Shown here: positions 49,887 to 60,780 of the stretch, in pieces
How positions within the stretch are numbered: the stretch's first letter is position 1
How the letters are laid out: every line of letters starts with the position of its first letter
Source: Nymphaea colorata
Lineage: Eukaryota; Streptophyta; Magnoliopsida; Nymphaeales; Nymphaeaceae
DNA length: 64,000 bases
NCBI RefSeq assembly: GCF_008831285.2
Contig: NW_022204507.1
Location: 3,883,017-3,947,016 of the forward strand
Reading direction: 5' to 3'
Notes under the pieces: generated by a model
Databases searched by the model: none
What the model saw: only the letters and a program-made list of their open reading frames with translations
What the model was told of the DNA's origin: nothing
Position numbers and translations under genes: made by a program

Positions 49887-50080
49887 GCCAGCAGAAAAGT
49901 GCAAGCAGAAAACACATGTATATCATAACTGTCATCTCCGTCTTGATGATTGTGGTTCTTATTACTTGCTTAATTCACGGCTTTTACTAGTGGAAGACAA
50001 AATTGTGTTGCCTTTGCAGAAAGAAGTTGAAGCTTGGCGGCTTGCAGAGCAACGTGCAAGAAGACCATGGTGTAGAACAG
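49887..50080 (+). pseudogene. CRK copy 2 exon 2: transmembrane segment
   Basis: Follows tatatgcag and encodes MYIITVISVLMIVVLITCLI, then GFY and a TAG where copy 1 has Trp. The basic and acidic juxtamembrane part follows, ending GAACAG/gttggt. Confidence 0.82.
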
Positions 50081-50118
50081 GTTGGTAGAAACTGGAACCT
50101 TATAAATGAGAGAAAGAT

Positions 50119-50566
50119 TGTAACACCCCAAAAGTTGAGTTCCGCATTGAAGATTATGAGAAATGGCTTATAAGGAGGGTTATTAATGAAATGATTGTCC
50201 TGGTTCCAAGCCTTTTTGGGGTTGAAACCGAAACTACTAGGAGGTGGGTTGGGATCCTCCGAACCAAGCGCCCGAGCCCAGGAGTGGGTCGGGTTGTTAC
50301 AGTGGTTCAGAGCCGGTTCCACACTCGGACTTGGGGCCCTACACGCGCGGACACGTGTACCTTAAGGGGGGTGAATTGTAACACCCCAAAAGTTTAGTCC
50401 CGTATTGAACATTGGGAGAGATCTTCAAGGACTTATAACGAGGGTAACTAATGAGATGATTGTTCTGATTCCTAGCCTTTTTGGTGTCGAAACCGAAACT
50501 ACTAGGGGGCAGGTTGGAATCCGCCAAAGCAGGGGCCTGAGCCCAAGAGTGGGTCGAGTTGTTACA
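50119..50566 (+). mobile_element. TRIM (miniature LTR retroelement) in CRK copy 2 intron 2
   Basis: Two direct repeats, 50119-50301 (183 bp) and 50377-50566 (190 bp), each start TGTAACACCCCAAAAGTT and end GTTGTTACA. The 75-bp interior begins with GTGGTTCAGAGCCGG, a tRNA-Met-like primer site, and ends with AAGGGGGGTGAAT, a polypurine tract. There is no coding capacity. Flanks read aagat and aagac, a near-perfect 5-bp duplication. The matching place in CRK copy 1 (about 25635) has neither LTR. Small size, LTR ends, primer site and polypurine tract together define a terminal-repeat retrotransposon in miniature. Confidence 0.88.
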
Positions 50567-51480
50567 AAGACAAAGGGGGGAAGAGAGAGAGAGAAGACTT
50601 TGTTTAAACACCAGTTTAGCAGTTCAAATTTCCCACAACAGTGTTATAGAAAATCGGGTTTGTTCCTGAAAAAACATAAAAAATAAGTCTGCCGAAAAAA
50701 CAGGAAAAACGTTTTCAGCCAAATTGAAAAAACACGTCTTTTGTTTTTGAGTGTCTTCTTCATGATTTTTTTACAATCTTTAGTACTTACCAATTTTTAT
50801 TTTCATGCTTTTACATTTCATTTTCAATTTTTTAGCTTCTTTCAAAATTCACTAAACTTTTTTCGAGAAAAGTAACTTTTCCATGTTGTATAATACATTT
50901 ACTTGACGAAGAAAGGATGTAATTCATTACATGCATAGAAAATAGTCTCAGACAAAGCTTTCAATATTCCAACCATAATCCAGATTTGTGACAACGACTA
51001 GTCACCACCACCAAGAAGTTTTTTTTTATCAGCACGTTAATTAGCCACACGAGAACTTAAAGTCTTTGTTGACTTCGTCCTTGGCATCGAGACGGCCAAC
51101 TGAAGAAAAGTTACCATGTTTATGCAGATACAGAGAGAGACAGTTTTCTCAAACCAAACCGGGGTTGGGGATGTCAATAAATTCGACTAACAATCGAACC
51201 ATATAAAAAATATTCAGATTTACACAAATATTGGTCAAATTTGAATTCAGATCAGAGATCATGTTAAATAAATATTATATACCCAATGTGTCTATACTAT
51301 GGTCCCAATTCAGTTTGAAAATCAAATTCGGATTCAGATGTCAGACCTCCATACAGAGCTTGACCGAAGAAAATTTCAACACCCCAACGCATGAAAGGAA
51401 AAACCAATTTGACCTCGGATGGACCTATGGCACTACGCAATTAGCCTATTTACCTTGTTGTTTCGTGGAGTTCGTTTCAG

Positions 51481-51513
51481 TTTTGAGGAGAGCAGATGCG
51501 ATAGATGGTGCAA
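51481..51513 (+). pseudogene. CRK copy 2 exon 3 stump
   Basis: After the acceptor gtttcag only LRRADAIDGA remains. The sequence then jumps to what is intron 4 in copy 1, removing the glycine loop and all of exon 4. Confidence 0.8.
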
Positions 51514-52422
51514 TTAGAGGGCATACCTTATACGAATAAACATATTAGGTAATCATTTTACCATGTGTATGATTTTTCAAATGTGTATCCCTTGGCCAAA
51601 ACTGAAGAGGGAGACCATCTGGAGGTGAGTTTCAGAAATGGAGAGGTTGGAATCATAGTACATTTGTAACTTGTAAGAAGCAATGGGAGTGTAACGGCAC
51701 GGAGTTCTCTGTTTTCTTGTATATTGATGTCATTTATTTAGCAAAGTTTAGTTTGTACATAGAGATCTTATCTTTGCTAATGGAGCAATGTATCATAAGT
51801 CACATCAATACTTCAATAAGGTTCACATACTCTTCTTACTGTACCCATACATAACATGGGTTCTTGGATACATTTAAGTACTTTCTAAATAAAAAATAAT
51901 CCAAATTGCTTAATTTTTCATGATTTTCAATTTTTTTTCCAACTCAGTTTTCATTCTATTTTTAAGTTATTGTTTATTAACATGTTATGTCTTCATTTAA
52001 AACACTTGTTTATTTAAATGTTGCTTTATTTTGATTTTTTTATTATTTTTGTATATATATATATATATATATATATACTGCCGTACATCCATATTCACAT
52101 TTACTAAAGTTGTGGTATCAGTACCAATATCTCTGCCCATACCCTTAGGATGTACCAGGGAAGTGCCAGTAGATTTTTTTAGAAAGAAAATTTAAGAAGG
52201 ATAATCGATTGGACATGATTTTTACTATGAAAGCCCACCATCGACCTTGTAGTCGATGGGTGTCCAATTCTATTATCTATCACAGCGATGCAATGCTTAA
52301 AACAAGGGTTCCGAACCTGGAGAGGTTTATAAATATATCAACATCATGAGTTTTGCACGGCCTTCGTAACAAAAGACTGCACAAATAATCTTAGCATTAT
52401 CATCTCTCTAATTTCTTTCAAT

Positions 52423-52563
52423 CTTCTTGAAAAAGGCCCTTCTTTCTTTCTGTTTTTATAGGTCTCATCTTTTTTTTTTTCCCCTTTAGCAACTTCGTTC
52501 TTTCAGTTTTATTGATAAAGCAGGGCCAAGACCCAGCAGGGGTTGCAGCAGTAGCGATTTACC
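52423..52563. other. ~140-bp insertion specific to CRK copy 2
   Basis: Copy 1 runs straight from tttcttt-caa to ttatct (about 28345); copy 2 has about 140 extra bases here, T-rich at first and then GC-richer (cagggccaagacccagca). No clear target duplication or element ends were found. Confidence 0.55.
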
Positions 52564-52675
52564 ATTATCTTACTCTAAGATAAAAGTTTATTCTAGGAAG
52601 GATATGGTTCGGGAAACTTCCAGACATTGATGCATATATAACTATTGGTGCCCCCACATTTTATTATGATATATG

Positions 52676-52852
52676 CAGTAGCATAGATATATATAAGCTG
52701 GCGTGGGCACAGAAACAAATTTTTATTTATTTTTACATATTTTTAAATAGATGTTTTACAATTATTTACTTTTTTATATATGATGTGCTCCTTCAAGAAT
52801 GAAAATTTTTACAACAGTCATCCACAACAAAAACTTTCTGACTACCCCACAG
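52676..52852. mobile_element. hAT-type MITE in CRK copy 2, orthologous to 28456-28641
   Basis: Starts CAGTAGCATAGATA and ends CTGACTACCCCACAG, eroded forms of the copy 1 termini, flanked by gatatatg and gttatacg. Its presence at the same intron position in both copies means it inserted before the CRK duplication. Confidence 0.65.
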
Positions 52853-53045
52853 GTTATACGAGTCATCTGCATCAACTTGATGGTTCATAACAAAAAAAAA
52901 CTATGTAGCTTTGCAATTTACTTGAGTAAAAGTGTTGCCTAGTATATGTATGAGTGTATGGACAGATGATTGGAAGTGAAATGTTTTTGTACTTTATCTT
53001 TTAAGGTTGCGTATTTGCTTAGCATTACCAAAAAAGAAAAGGACA

Positions 53046-53130
53046 ATTCACCTTTAATTTTGGCAATGCAAAGATCGTTGACACAGACCAAACACAAACC
53101 AAAACACTTGAGATTATGGGAACTCAGTAG
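53046..53130 (+). pseudogene. CRK copy 2 exon 5 remnant
   Basis: Only the end of the exon remains: [20 protein letters not shown] then MGTQ. Copy 1 has two GATTTT hexamers at 28771 and 28961; copy 2 appears to have lost the 190 bp between them, taking the whole HRD catalytic loop. The DFG aspartate codon is now Asn. Confidence 0.8.
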
Positions 53131-53991
53131 GTTGGTTGTTGCTTGTTGCTGCAGTTTCTGATACTGCATTTGCAAAATTCAGATCGTATACCGACATTAG
53201 TATTCGAGTGTCCACAGCCCAAATTTAACTGTCAGCTTCCTCCACGACTATAGTTACCAGAGTTTGTGAAATTGATTAGGCCATCGGTTGCTATTAACTT
53301 GTCCCGGTAATGTAGGTTTGCCAGATAACCTTAATCTTGGAAATCTGCATTTTGTGCCCACTTTGTTCAATCAGATCCAACAAAAAACTCGGTTACCATG
53401 AGATGGCCCGAACTCTTACTGACCTGAGAGCAAGCATACATTAGACCCAACCTGCTTATTATGCTTCAGATAGGCACCTAAAAAGGCTATAATCTAGAAT
53501 ACATGACATTAATAAGATTCGTAACTTTTTCGTTCAGAATTTGTATGAGAAAGTTGTTTTCCCACTAAAATTTTTGCTATACATTTACCTTCAAGGAACA
53601 TGTCTTTTTAGCTTCTGACTAAGTTCCAGAGTTATCCATATTACCAGCTGTGATGGCCCAGTCAAAAAAATTGATTCAAACATTTATTCTCATGGATCCT
53701 AACTTACTGCTTGTATGGTTCAATTTAATTCCTATGGGAGCAACAAACGATCGACAACTCGCGTAGATGAGCATCAATCTTTTTGGCAATGCTCATTATG
53801 AATGCTTTCACACTTGAATCATGTAATTAGGTCATTTCAAAAAAAATATCGTCTCTCCTCCTCCCTACTAAAGTTGCACCTAATGCATTTACATGAAAAC
53901 GAACTTGCTCATGAACTTAAGAAGAAAACAGATTTGCTTGTAGCTTTAATATATATATTTTTTTTTCAGATTTTCATCTTTTTCTGCAGTG

Positions 53992-54145
53992 GATATATGG
54001 CACCTGAGTATCTTCTTGAAGGAAGGGTGTTAGTAAAGATAGATGTTTACAGCTTTGGTGTTTTGCTGCTGGAGATGATAAGTGGAAAAAAATTTCTCCT
54101 TAATCCAACAAGAAACTCATGAAAATCTATTAAATTATGTAGTGA
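53992..54145 (+). pseudogene. CRK copy 2 exon 6: APE region
   Basis: Encodes [20 protein letters not shown] and [14 protein letters not shown], here with the APE Glu intact. A stop follows NPTRNS in this frame, and the donor is damaged (tatgtagtga instead of tatgtaagtga). Confidence 0.85.
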
Positions 54146-54349
54146 TTAACATTGTTTTTGTGCCTCTACTGTTTTGTAGGCACAATTTATCTATTACTGG
54201 TATTATTGTTTAAATTGCATGAAAATACAGATGTAATTTTGGATTCGCTTTCTTTGTTGATCTTCTGCACCCAATAAAGCTCTCCGCCATATAGGTAAAA
54301 CTGTTGTCCATTCCCAGTAAATAATCCAAAAATCGTTGTTTTGGGTCTA

Positions 54350-54651
54350 GGTATGGAGACTTTGGGGGGAAAACAAGGCTCTGCAAGTTGTGGATCAAAT
54401 ATTGGAAGGAACATGTGACAATGATGATATATTAAGATGCATCCATATTTGCCTGCTATGTGTTCAAGAAGATGCATCAAGCAGGCCCAAAATGTCCAAG
54501 ATTGTTGCTATGCTTGAAAACAACTCCTTGGTCCTTCCATCACTTTGCCTCCTGCCCCTCTACCTGGAAAATCAGAAACCTTTCTTTGGGAGAACAAACG
54601 AGCTCAACTATATCAGGTACTGGTTCGGAGATTGTTTCATCTAATTATTGA
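54350..54651 (+). pseudogene. CRK copy 2 exon 7: kinase C-lobe end and tail
   Basis: Encodes VWRLWGENKALQVVD, CIHICLLCVQEDASSRPKM and KIVAMLEN. Near 54540 a frame change moves the Pro/Ser tail to another frame, which ends ..VSSNY and stops at 54651, in register with the copy 1 tail. Confidence 0.88.
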
Positions 54652-55057
54652 AGCTTTGGACCACTCATGTGAGGAGGAAGTAGAGATTGTAATTTGTTCC
54701 CTACCTTTCAATGTACAATTTGTTCCTTTGGCGTATGAGCTTGAACTTCTTGGTTCGTTTGTCACGGTTGTGTTTTTTCTTTGTAATAGTTATCAGGATA
54801 TGGTGTATACATGAGTTGTGATTTACTATTGTGCAGTGTAATGCCTAACCTCATGTTCCTCTGATGATGAGATCAATAAATATCTTCTCATTCTCGTAAG
54901 GACAAACCCATTGTTTCCCTACAGTTTTTCAGAAAGATGTATATTTATGTTTTAATTCAATGAAATGAGTACTTCCCTACCCAATCTTTTTCCAAGATTT
55001 ACCACTGAGATGGGAAGTAGGTTTCTCACTTGATGAGAAATGGGTTCTTGTGCATTT
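54652..55057. other. CRK copy 2 3' flank up to the assembly gap
   Basis: Matches the copy 1 flank (30560-30800) up to about 54880, then runs unrecognised to the N gap. Confidence 0.6.
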
Positions 55058-55157
55058 NNNNNNNNNNNNNNNNNNNNNNNNNNNNNNNNNNNNNNNNNNN
55101 NNNNNNNNNNNNNNNNNNNNNNNNNNNNNNNNNNNNNNNNNNNNNNNNNNNNNNNNN
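55058..55157. other. Assembly gap (100 N)
   Basis: Exactly 100 N, the usual placeholder for a gap of unknown size. The sequence right of it corresponds to position 39687 in the left LTR of Tekay copy 1. About 640 bp of LTR, if complete, plus the duplication junction are therefore hidden here, and the true gap is probably larger than 100 bp. Confidence 0.95.
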
Positions 55158-57241
55158 GTGCGACAACAGTGAGCTATCGCGCACCACAACCGCCCGGGAC
55201 AAAACCAACACTGGGCAAAAACACAAGCTCGCACTCACATAAACCATTGCGCACAGTCCACATTTCGCCTTCGAATTTCAAAAGTGAGGGTTTCTCATCA
55301 TTACACATCGTCTATTACCTCTCACAAAAACCGCCCTTAGGCTCAGTTTCCCAGACAACATAAATAAGCCATTTCATAACTTGATTTAATGGCAACAGAA
55401 CAAAGTCGAGTAAACATGCAACAATACATAGTATCTCACGTTCAGAAAATCAAAGAATCATATTGTAATCATTAATTAAAAACAAGGGATCTTAGAACCC
55501 TTTTTCTGAAATTATAAACAAAACAAAGGCATTAAAAAGCAAATACAACATAATATTTCACTTTCTCACCAAAATTGCAAACAATTTAATAAAAATCCTC
55601 TTTTGGAAATTTTAAGGACTTAAAGGGTACCCTTCGTAATTCGTAAGAATTCATCGGCTCTGATGCAAATAACTTTTGCGGACCCCTTTTGAAGATGTTT
55701 TTAGCAAAAATGTTGCGACATGCATCTATGAAAATTATATTAGCTCTTCCCAAAAATTGCTAATAAGATGGACCCGCTTTGAAATTTTTGAAATGAATAT
55801 AAATTCGTTCAAGCCCAACCCTTTTCTCATTTTCTCGGTGGTTTTCTCTCTCCTCACGAGAACTGCTCCTTCCTCTCATTCGACCGACGGTGGCTTCGAC
55901 CACTCTTCCACACCCCAAACCGGAAAGCTCTACGTCTCGCACGACAACTCCTTTTTTCTTCTTCATGTTCGTCCGGCGGTGGAGCCTCCATCCATCTTCA
56001 ACAAAAACCAGCCCGAGTGTTAGAGGGAGTTCCATCCTCCTCTCTCATTTTTCCTAGTGCACAACAGAGAGAGGTGAAGGGATTTTGGTAGATCCTTTCT
56101 CTTCCAGTCGATGGGGAGAAGGGAGTGCCATCAGTCCTTCCTCTATCCAGTAGCAGCGGCAGCCGCCACCAACCCGACCAAGAAAGAAGAAGGCGGTGAA
56201 TCCTTGTGACTCATCTTGCTCTCTGTCAACATAAGAACAGTTGCCGGTAGGTTCCACAGGAACCAATGGTGGACTGGTTGAGAGCAACCGGTCTCTCACG
56301 GTATTCTCCTCTCTCAAAGTCCTCTGGTAATAGCAAGAGTGAAGAAAAACCAGAGAACATCCCTTCTATCGGCGTCCATGGCAGAGGAACCAAAAATCGT
56401 GGGTTTCATTGCTCACGGAGGTGGACGACCAAACGGGTTTTCGACTACCATCGGAGATTTGGGAATGTGGCCAAATCTCGCGGGTATAAATCATACCCTC
56501 TTCATGTTTTTCTTTTCCTTTTGATGATGTAGTTGGTTATAGTGTAGTCAGTGGTCTTGGTTCCTCACGGATGGTACAAAAGCACACAGCATGACACAGG
56601 AATCCAAGTATTTCAAAACATAACTAGAACAGGCAGGCCATACGTTATATGTCTGAATCTAGCATGCTTTATCTCTAGAATCTCATGCTGGGATTCATTT
56701 CTAGGCATATGCATACATAGATTTACATGTTGTATACGAAATCAAAATTACAAGGCTTCATGCTACAATCATGGCTGAAAATCCCCATACCAGTTAATCG
56801 AGATGAATTTCTAGCACCAACCCCTTTTTTGCTTCTCGTTCCTTTCCAGCAGTCACCAACACAAATGAGGATCTCTTCCTCACTTTCTCCGTCTTTCTCT
56901 CAAATTCTTTATCGTTGAGCCTTCTCTTCTATGAATGCAGTAAAGAAATGATCATTTTCTAAAACATGGTTTTAAATAAACCCTCTACAAGGTCTCCCTT
57001 ATTGCAATATGAGTTCTTTTAGTTTCTCACAAGAAAAGGAACGGTCTTTCAGTTTCCATTCTCATTTCTTTTAAATCTTTGCAATTAGTAATTATTCGTG
57101 TCTTTCCATAACTATTCTCTTTATGACTAAATTGACAGTTTCCATTATATTTAACAATCAATTAGATCTACCATTTATAATTCCTTTCCCTATTAATGTT
57201 TTCCACAAATAAAAAAGAGAATGAAAATCATGGGCATTACA
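55158..57241 (-). repeat. Tekay copy 2, left (3') LTR, truncated by gap
   Basis: Corresponds to 39687-41760 and ends GGGCATTACA. It carries the ~235-bp segment characteristic of left LTRs (about 55290-55520). Confidence 0.88.
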
Positions 57242-58174
57242 TCCTTCCCCACTAAAAAGAAATTTCGTCCTCGAAATTTGAGTGTACCTTATTGAAAAAA
57301 TTTGGGAACTCTTTCCCATGTTCTTGTCTGGCTCCCACGTACATTCTTTGATGCCATGATGTTGCCAGTCCACTTGAACTAGTGGAATAGTCTTCTTCCG
57401 CAACACATGTTCCTTATGGTCTACAATTCGAAGCGGCTTTTCTTCTGTTGTCATGTCCTCTTGCAAATCGACTTCTTCGTAGTCTATCACATGTGATGGA
57501 TCAGGTATATATTTCTTTTAACATTGACACATGAAATACTGGATGAGCATGGCTATACTATGGTGAAAGAGCAATTCGATAGGCAACCTCTCGCACTTTC
57601 TCCAAAATCTCAAATGGACCAATGTATCTTGGACTCATTTTTCCCTTCTTCCCGAATCGAAAAACACACTTGTGGGTGATATCTTGACAAATACATGATC
57701 TCCTGCTTCAAAAGCTGGCTCTCTTCATCGTTGGTCTGCATAACTCTTTTGTCGACTCTGAGCAGCTAAAAGTTTCTTTCTAATCATGTTGACATGATCA
57801 GTGTAATGCTGGATCACCAAAGGATCCTCAATCTTGTTGTCTCCTATCTCGGTCCAATACGATGGTGATCTACTAGGTCGGCCATAAAGAGCTTCAAGCG
57901 GAGTCATTCCAATGCTAGAATGATAGCTGTTGTTGTAGGAAAATTTGGCCAACTTTACATGTTTATCTCATTCACCATTCCATTGCAAAACACAAACTCT
58001 TAGCATATCTTCAAGAGTCTGAATGGTTCGCTCGGATTGCCCATTTGTTTGCGGATGAAATGTTGTACTCAGTTTCAATTTCGTTCCCAACGCTTCCTGT
58101 AACATTCCCCAGAACTTGGATGTAAATCTTGGATCTTTGTCGAAGATGATTGATTTAGGGATGCATGCATTCAC
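57242..58174 (-). pseudogene. Tekay copy 2 integrase C-part and chromodomain
   Basis: The frame at 57968-58174 includes [14 protein letters not shown] (second catalytic Asp) and [17 protein letters not shown] (catalytic Glu). It continues at 57725-57952 with AKFSYNNSYHSSIGMTPLEA and LYGRPSRSPSYW. After a broken linker the chromodomain appears at about 57330-57440 as EEKPLRIVDHKEHVLRKKTI, then PLVQVDWQHHGIKECTWEPD. Chromodomain-bearing integrases target heterochromatin. Stops at NGE and QR and frame changes separate the parts. Confidence 0.88.
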
Positions 58175-59123
58175 AATTCATCAACATACAATCAACTAGA
58201 CTTTCAAGTGATTGCGAAATCTTGATAGGAAGGAAATATGCAGATTTAGTTAGACGATCCACTACTACCCAAATAGCATCGTGTTGTCCTTGAGTATGTG
58301 GTAACCCCACTATGAAATCCATGGTGATGCCTTCCCATTTCCATTGAGGAATCTCTATCCGTTGCATTAAGCCACCTGGTTTCTGATGTTCCACTTTGAC
58401 CTGTTGACACACCAAGCATCGTGAGACAAAGTCAGCAATTTCTTTCTTCATTCCTGGCCACCAAAAGTTTATTCTTAAATTTTGATACATCTTGGTGCTT
58501 CCCAGATGTATGGTGTATCTTGTTTTGTGTGCCTCTTCTAGCAGTTTGTTTTTCACTTCTGGATCATTTGGAACCCACAATCTACCATTGAACCATACAG
58601 ATCCATCATCATCCTCAGAATAAAGAGTTTCTTTCTTCTTGTGACACTCAAGTCTCAACTTTGCATATTCAGGGCTCTGTTTTTGTTTCTCAATAATTTC
58701 GTCAAGAAATCTATCTCGAATTATTCCAGCACACTTCACCTTTCTATTATCATCTCGCAATGGATGCCATTGGTCAAAGTCTTCCACCAAATTCATTGTC
58801 TGGATTAACAGTACAACAGCTTTAGCATGCGCCTCAGCTAGCACATTAGCCTTTCCTGGATGATACTTTATCTCAAAGTCGTAATCTTTGAGATATTCCA
58901 GCCATCTTCTCTGTCTTAGATTCAATTCCTTCTGCGAAAACAAATATTTGAGGGATTTGTGGTCAGAAAATACTTCAAATTCCACTCCATAGAGATAATG
59001 CCTCCATATTTTTAGCATAAATACCACAGCTCCTAATTCCAAATCATGTGTTGGATAGTTCTTCTCGTGTTGTTTTAGTTGTCTAGAGGTATATGCTATA
59101 AAGTTGTCGTTTTGCATAAGCAC
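58155..59123 (-). pseudogene. Tekay copy 2 RNase H and integrase N-part
   Basis: A 322-codon open frame. RNase H residues come first: [38 protein letters not shown] and [15 protein letters not shown] spacer follows, then the integrase HHCC zinc finger ([28 protein letters not shown]) and the core opening [20 protein letters not shown] with [15 protein letters not shown] (first catalytic Asp). The frame ends early at CECMHP, where 50 bp absent from copy 1 intervene before the next catalytic block. RNase H degrades template RNA; integrase joins the cDNA to host DNA. Confidence 0.9.
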
Positions 59124-59980
59124 CAGTCTGTAACCAGTCCCTGAAGCATCGTATATACCACAAATCCTTTCCTCCCATTTGGTAGTGTTAGAATTGGGGC
59201 ACTAGTCAAACTGTCTTTCAACGTCTGAAAACTCTTCTGACAGTCGTCTGTCCATGTAAATTTGACTCCCTTCTGTAGCAGTTTTGTCATTGGGGTTGCA
59301 ATTTTTGAGAAATTCTTAATGAACTTCTTGTAGTAACCTACCAAACCAATAAAACTTCTGATTTCGGTCACATTAGTTGGCGCATTCGATTGTTGTACAA
59401 CTTCTACCTTGGCCAAATCAACTGCCACTCCCTTCTTAGAGATTACATGTCCCAAGAAATTGACTTTGTCTAGCGAAAATTCGCACTTTGAATACTTGGC
59501 ATACAATTGATTTTGTCGTAATATTTTCATCACTATCTCGAGATATACCACATGCATTGCTTCACACTCTAAGTACACTAGCACATCATCAATGAACACT
59601 ATAACGAATCGGTCTAAGTACTCATGAAATATCCGATTTATGAGATCCGTAAAAGCTGTTGGGGCATTTGTGAGTTTGAAAGGCATAACTCGAAACTCAT
59701 AATGCCCATAACGTGTGCGAAATGCTATTTTGGGAATATCTTCTTCCTTAATTCGCAATTGATGGTATCCCGACCTCAAGTCTATCTCAAAAAACACCCT
59801 TGCTTCCTTTAATTGATCAAATAAATCTTTGATTCTAGGAAATGGATACCTATTCTTAATCGTAACTTGATTCAACATCCAGTAGTCAATACATAACTAC
59901 ATTGACCCATCCTTCTTCTTCACAAACAGGACCGGTGCTCCCCAAGGTGACACACTCGGACGGATGAATCCCTTGCTGGC
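59096..59980 (-). pseudogene. Tekay copy 2 reverse transcriptase
   Basis: The RT entry [13 protein letters not shown] is followed by TAG and LCIDY (59897-59899). The open part then reads [35 protein letters not shown] (first catalytic Asp), [14 protein letters not shown] and [11 protein letters not shown], the gypsy-type FIDD catalytic pair. [12 protein letters not shown] and [19 protein letters not shown] complete thumb and connection. It converts element RNA to cDNA. Copy 1 has Gln at the stop position, so the stop is a private G-to-A type change of copy 2. Confidence 0.9.
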
Positions 59981-60179
59981 TAAATCTTGTAATCTGCTTC
60001 TTTAATTCTTCCAGTTATGCTGGTGTCATTCTATATAGAGCCTTGGAAATAGGTGTAGTTCCTGGTATCAACTCAATGCCAAACTCCACCTCTCGTATAG
60101 GAGGCAATCCAAGTAAATCTTCAGGGAACACGTCTGTGAAGTCCTTCACCGTACGCACTTCACTGATGGGTTTTAATTT

Positions 60180-60780
60180 CTACTCGATCGCATCCATGCT
60201 AACCAAATATGCAGTGCACCGATTTTCCATGTATTTCCTTGCCTTAACCGCTGAGACAACCAACATTTTCTGATCTTGTGGCGTTTTTACCTCAAATTCA
60301 ATCTTTTGACCATTTTCCAACTGAATCTTCAACTTCTTCCTTCTGCAATCTATCATCGCATAATGATGGTATAACCAATCCATTCCTCGGATCACGTCAT
60401 ACCCCATCATATTTATTACCACGAGCTATGCTGGTAACAAATTTCCATGTATTTCTATGCTCACATTTTTTAAATACGTTTGGCATGTGTCTTTGTTTTC
60501 TATGGGTGTAGTAACTAACAATTCATATGACATATTCTTCCCTTCTAACTTTAAAAGTTCAGCAAATCTCTTAGGGGCAAAAGAATGCGATGCAGTAGAG
60601 TCAAACAGTATATGAGCCCAATGAGATTGTACAAGAAGGGTACCTTCAATCAGGTTGGTGGAACTCAGATTTTCAGCCGTGGTTGCGTAGACTCTCCCAG
60701 TCACTTTCTTTTCTGCTGGCCGATTGGCTTCACCATGCTTTTGTTCAGCCTCTTTCTTCTTTGGGCTCTCATGGATAAAA
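60180..60780 (-). pseudogene. Tekay copy 2 aspartic protease region
   Basis: The active-site segment HILFDSTASHSFA lies within the Gag-side frame; the family form is LFDSGASHSF, so the Gly after Asp-Ser is Thr. The second half (60180-60422) has YDVIRGMDWLYHHYAMIDC, the flap and hydrophobic core of retropepsins. The loss of the DSG motif suggests no activity. Confidence 0.8.

Larger units (their letters stand above)
48940..54651 (+). pseudogene. Cysteine-rich receptor-like kinase (CRK), copy 2, pseudogene
   Basis: A homologue of the CRK at 24428-30560 along its whole length, introns included. Exons 1, 2, 6 and 7 are recognisable. Exon 3 is cut after its first 33 bases; exon 4 is entirely gone (a deletion matching roughly 26530-27420 of copy 1); most of exon 5 is lost through a 190-bp deletion. 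The kinase therefore lacks the glycine loop, the invariant Lys and HRD, and DFG has become NFG. Further lesions are a stop after QQVI near 49281, TAG at 49553 in Gnk2 domain 2, and TAG in the membrane exon near 49988. A TRIM retroelement (50119-50566) sits in intron 2. The gene starts about 30 bp from a Tekay LTR, so its old promoter has been displaced. Confidence 0.9.

Noticed and set aside
50119-50566. Simple tandem duplication of host intron
   Set aside because: The TG/CA ends, primer site, polypurine tract and near-matching 5-bp flanks fit an LTR element better.
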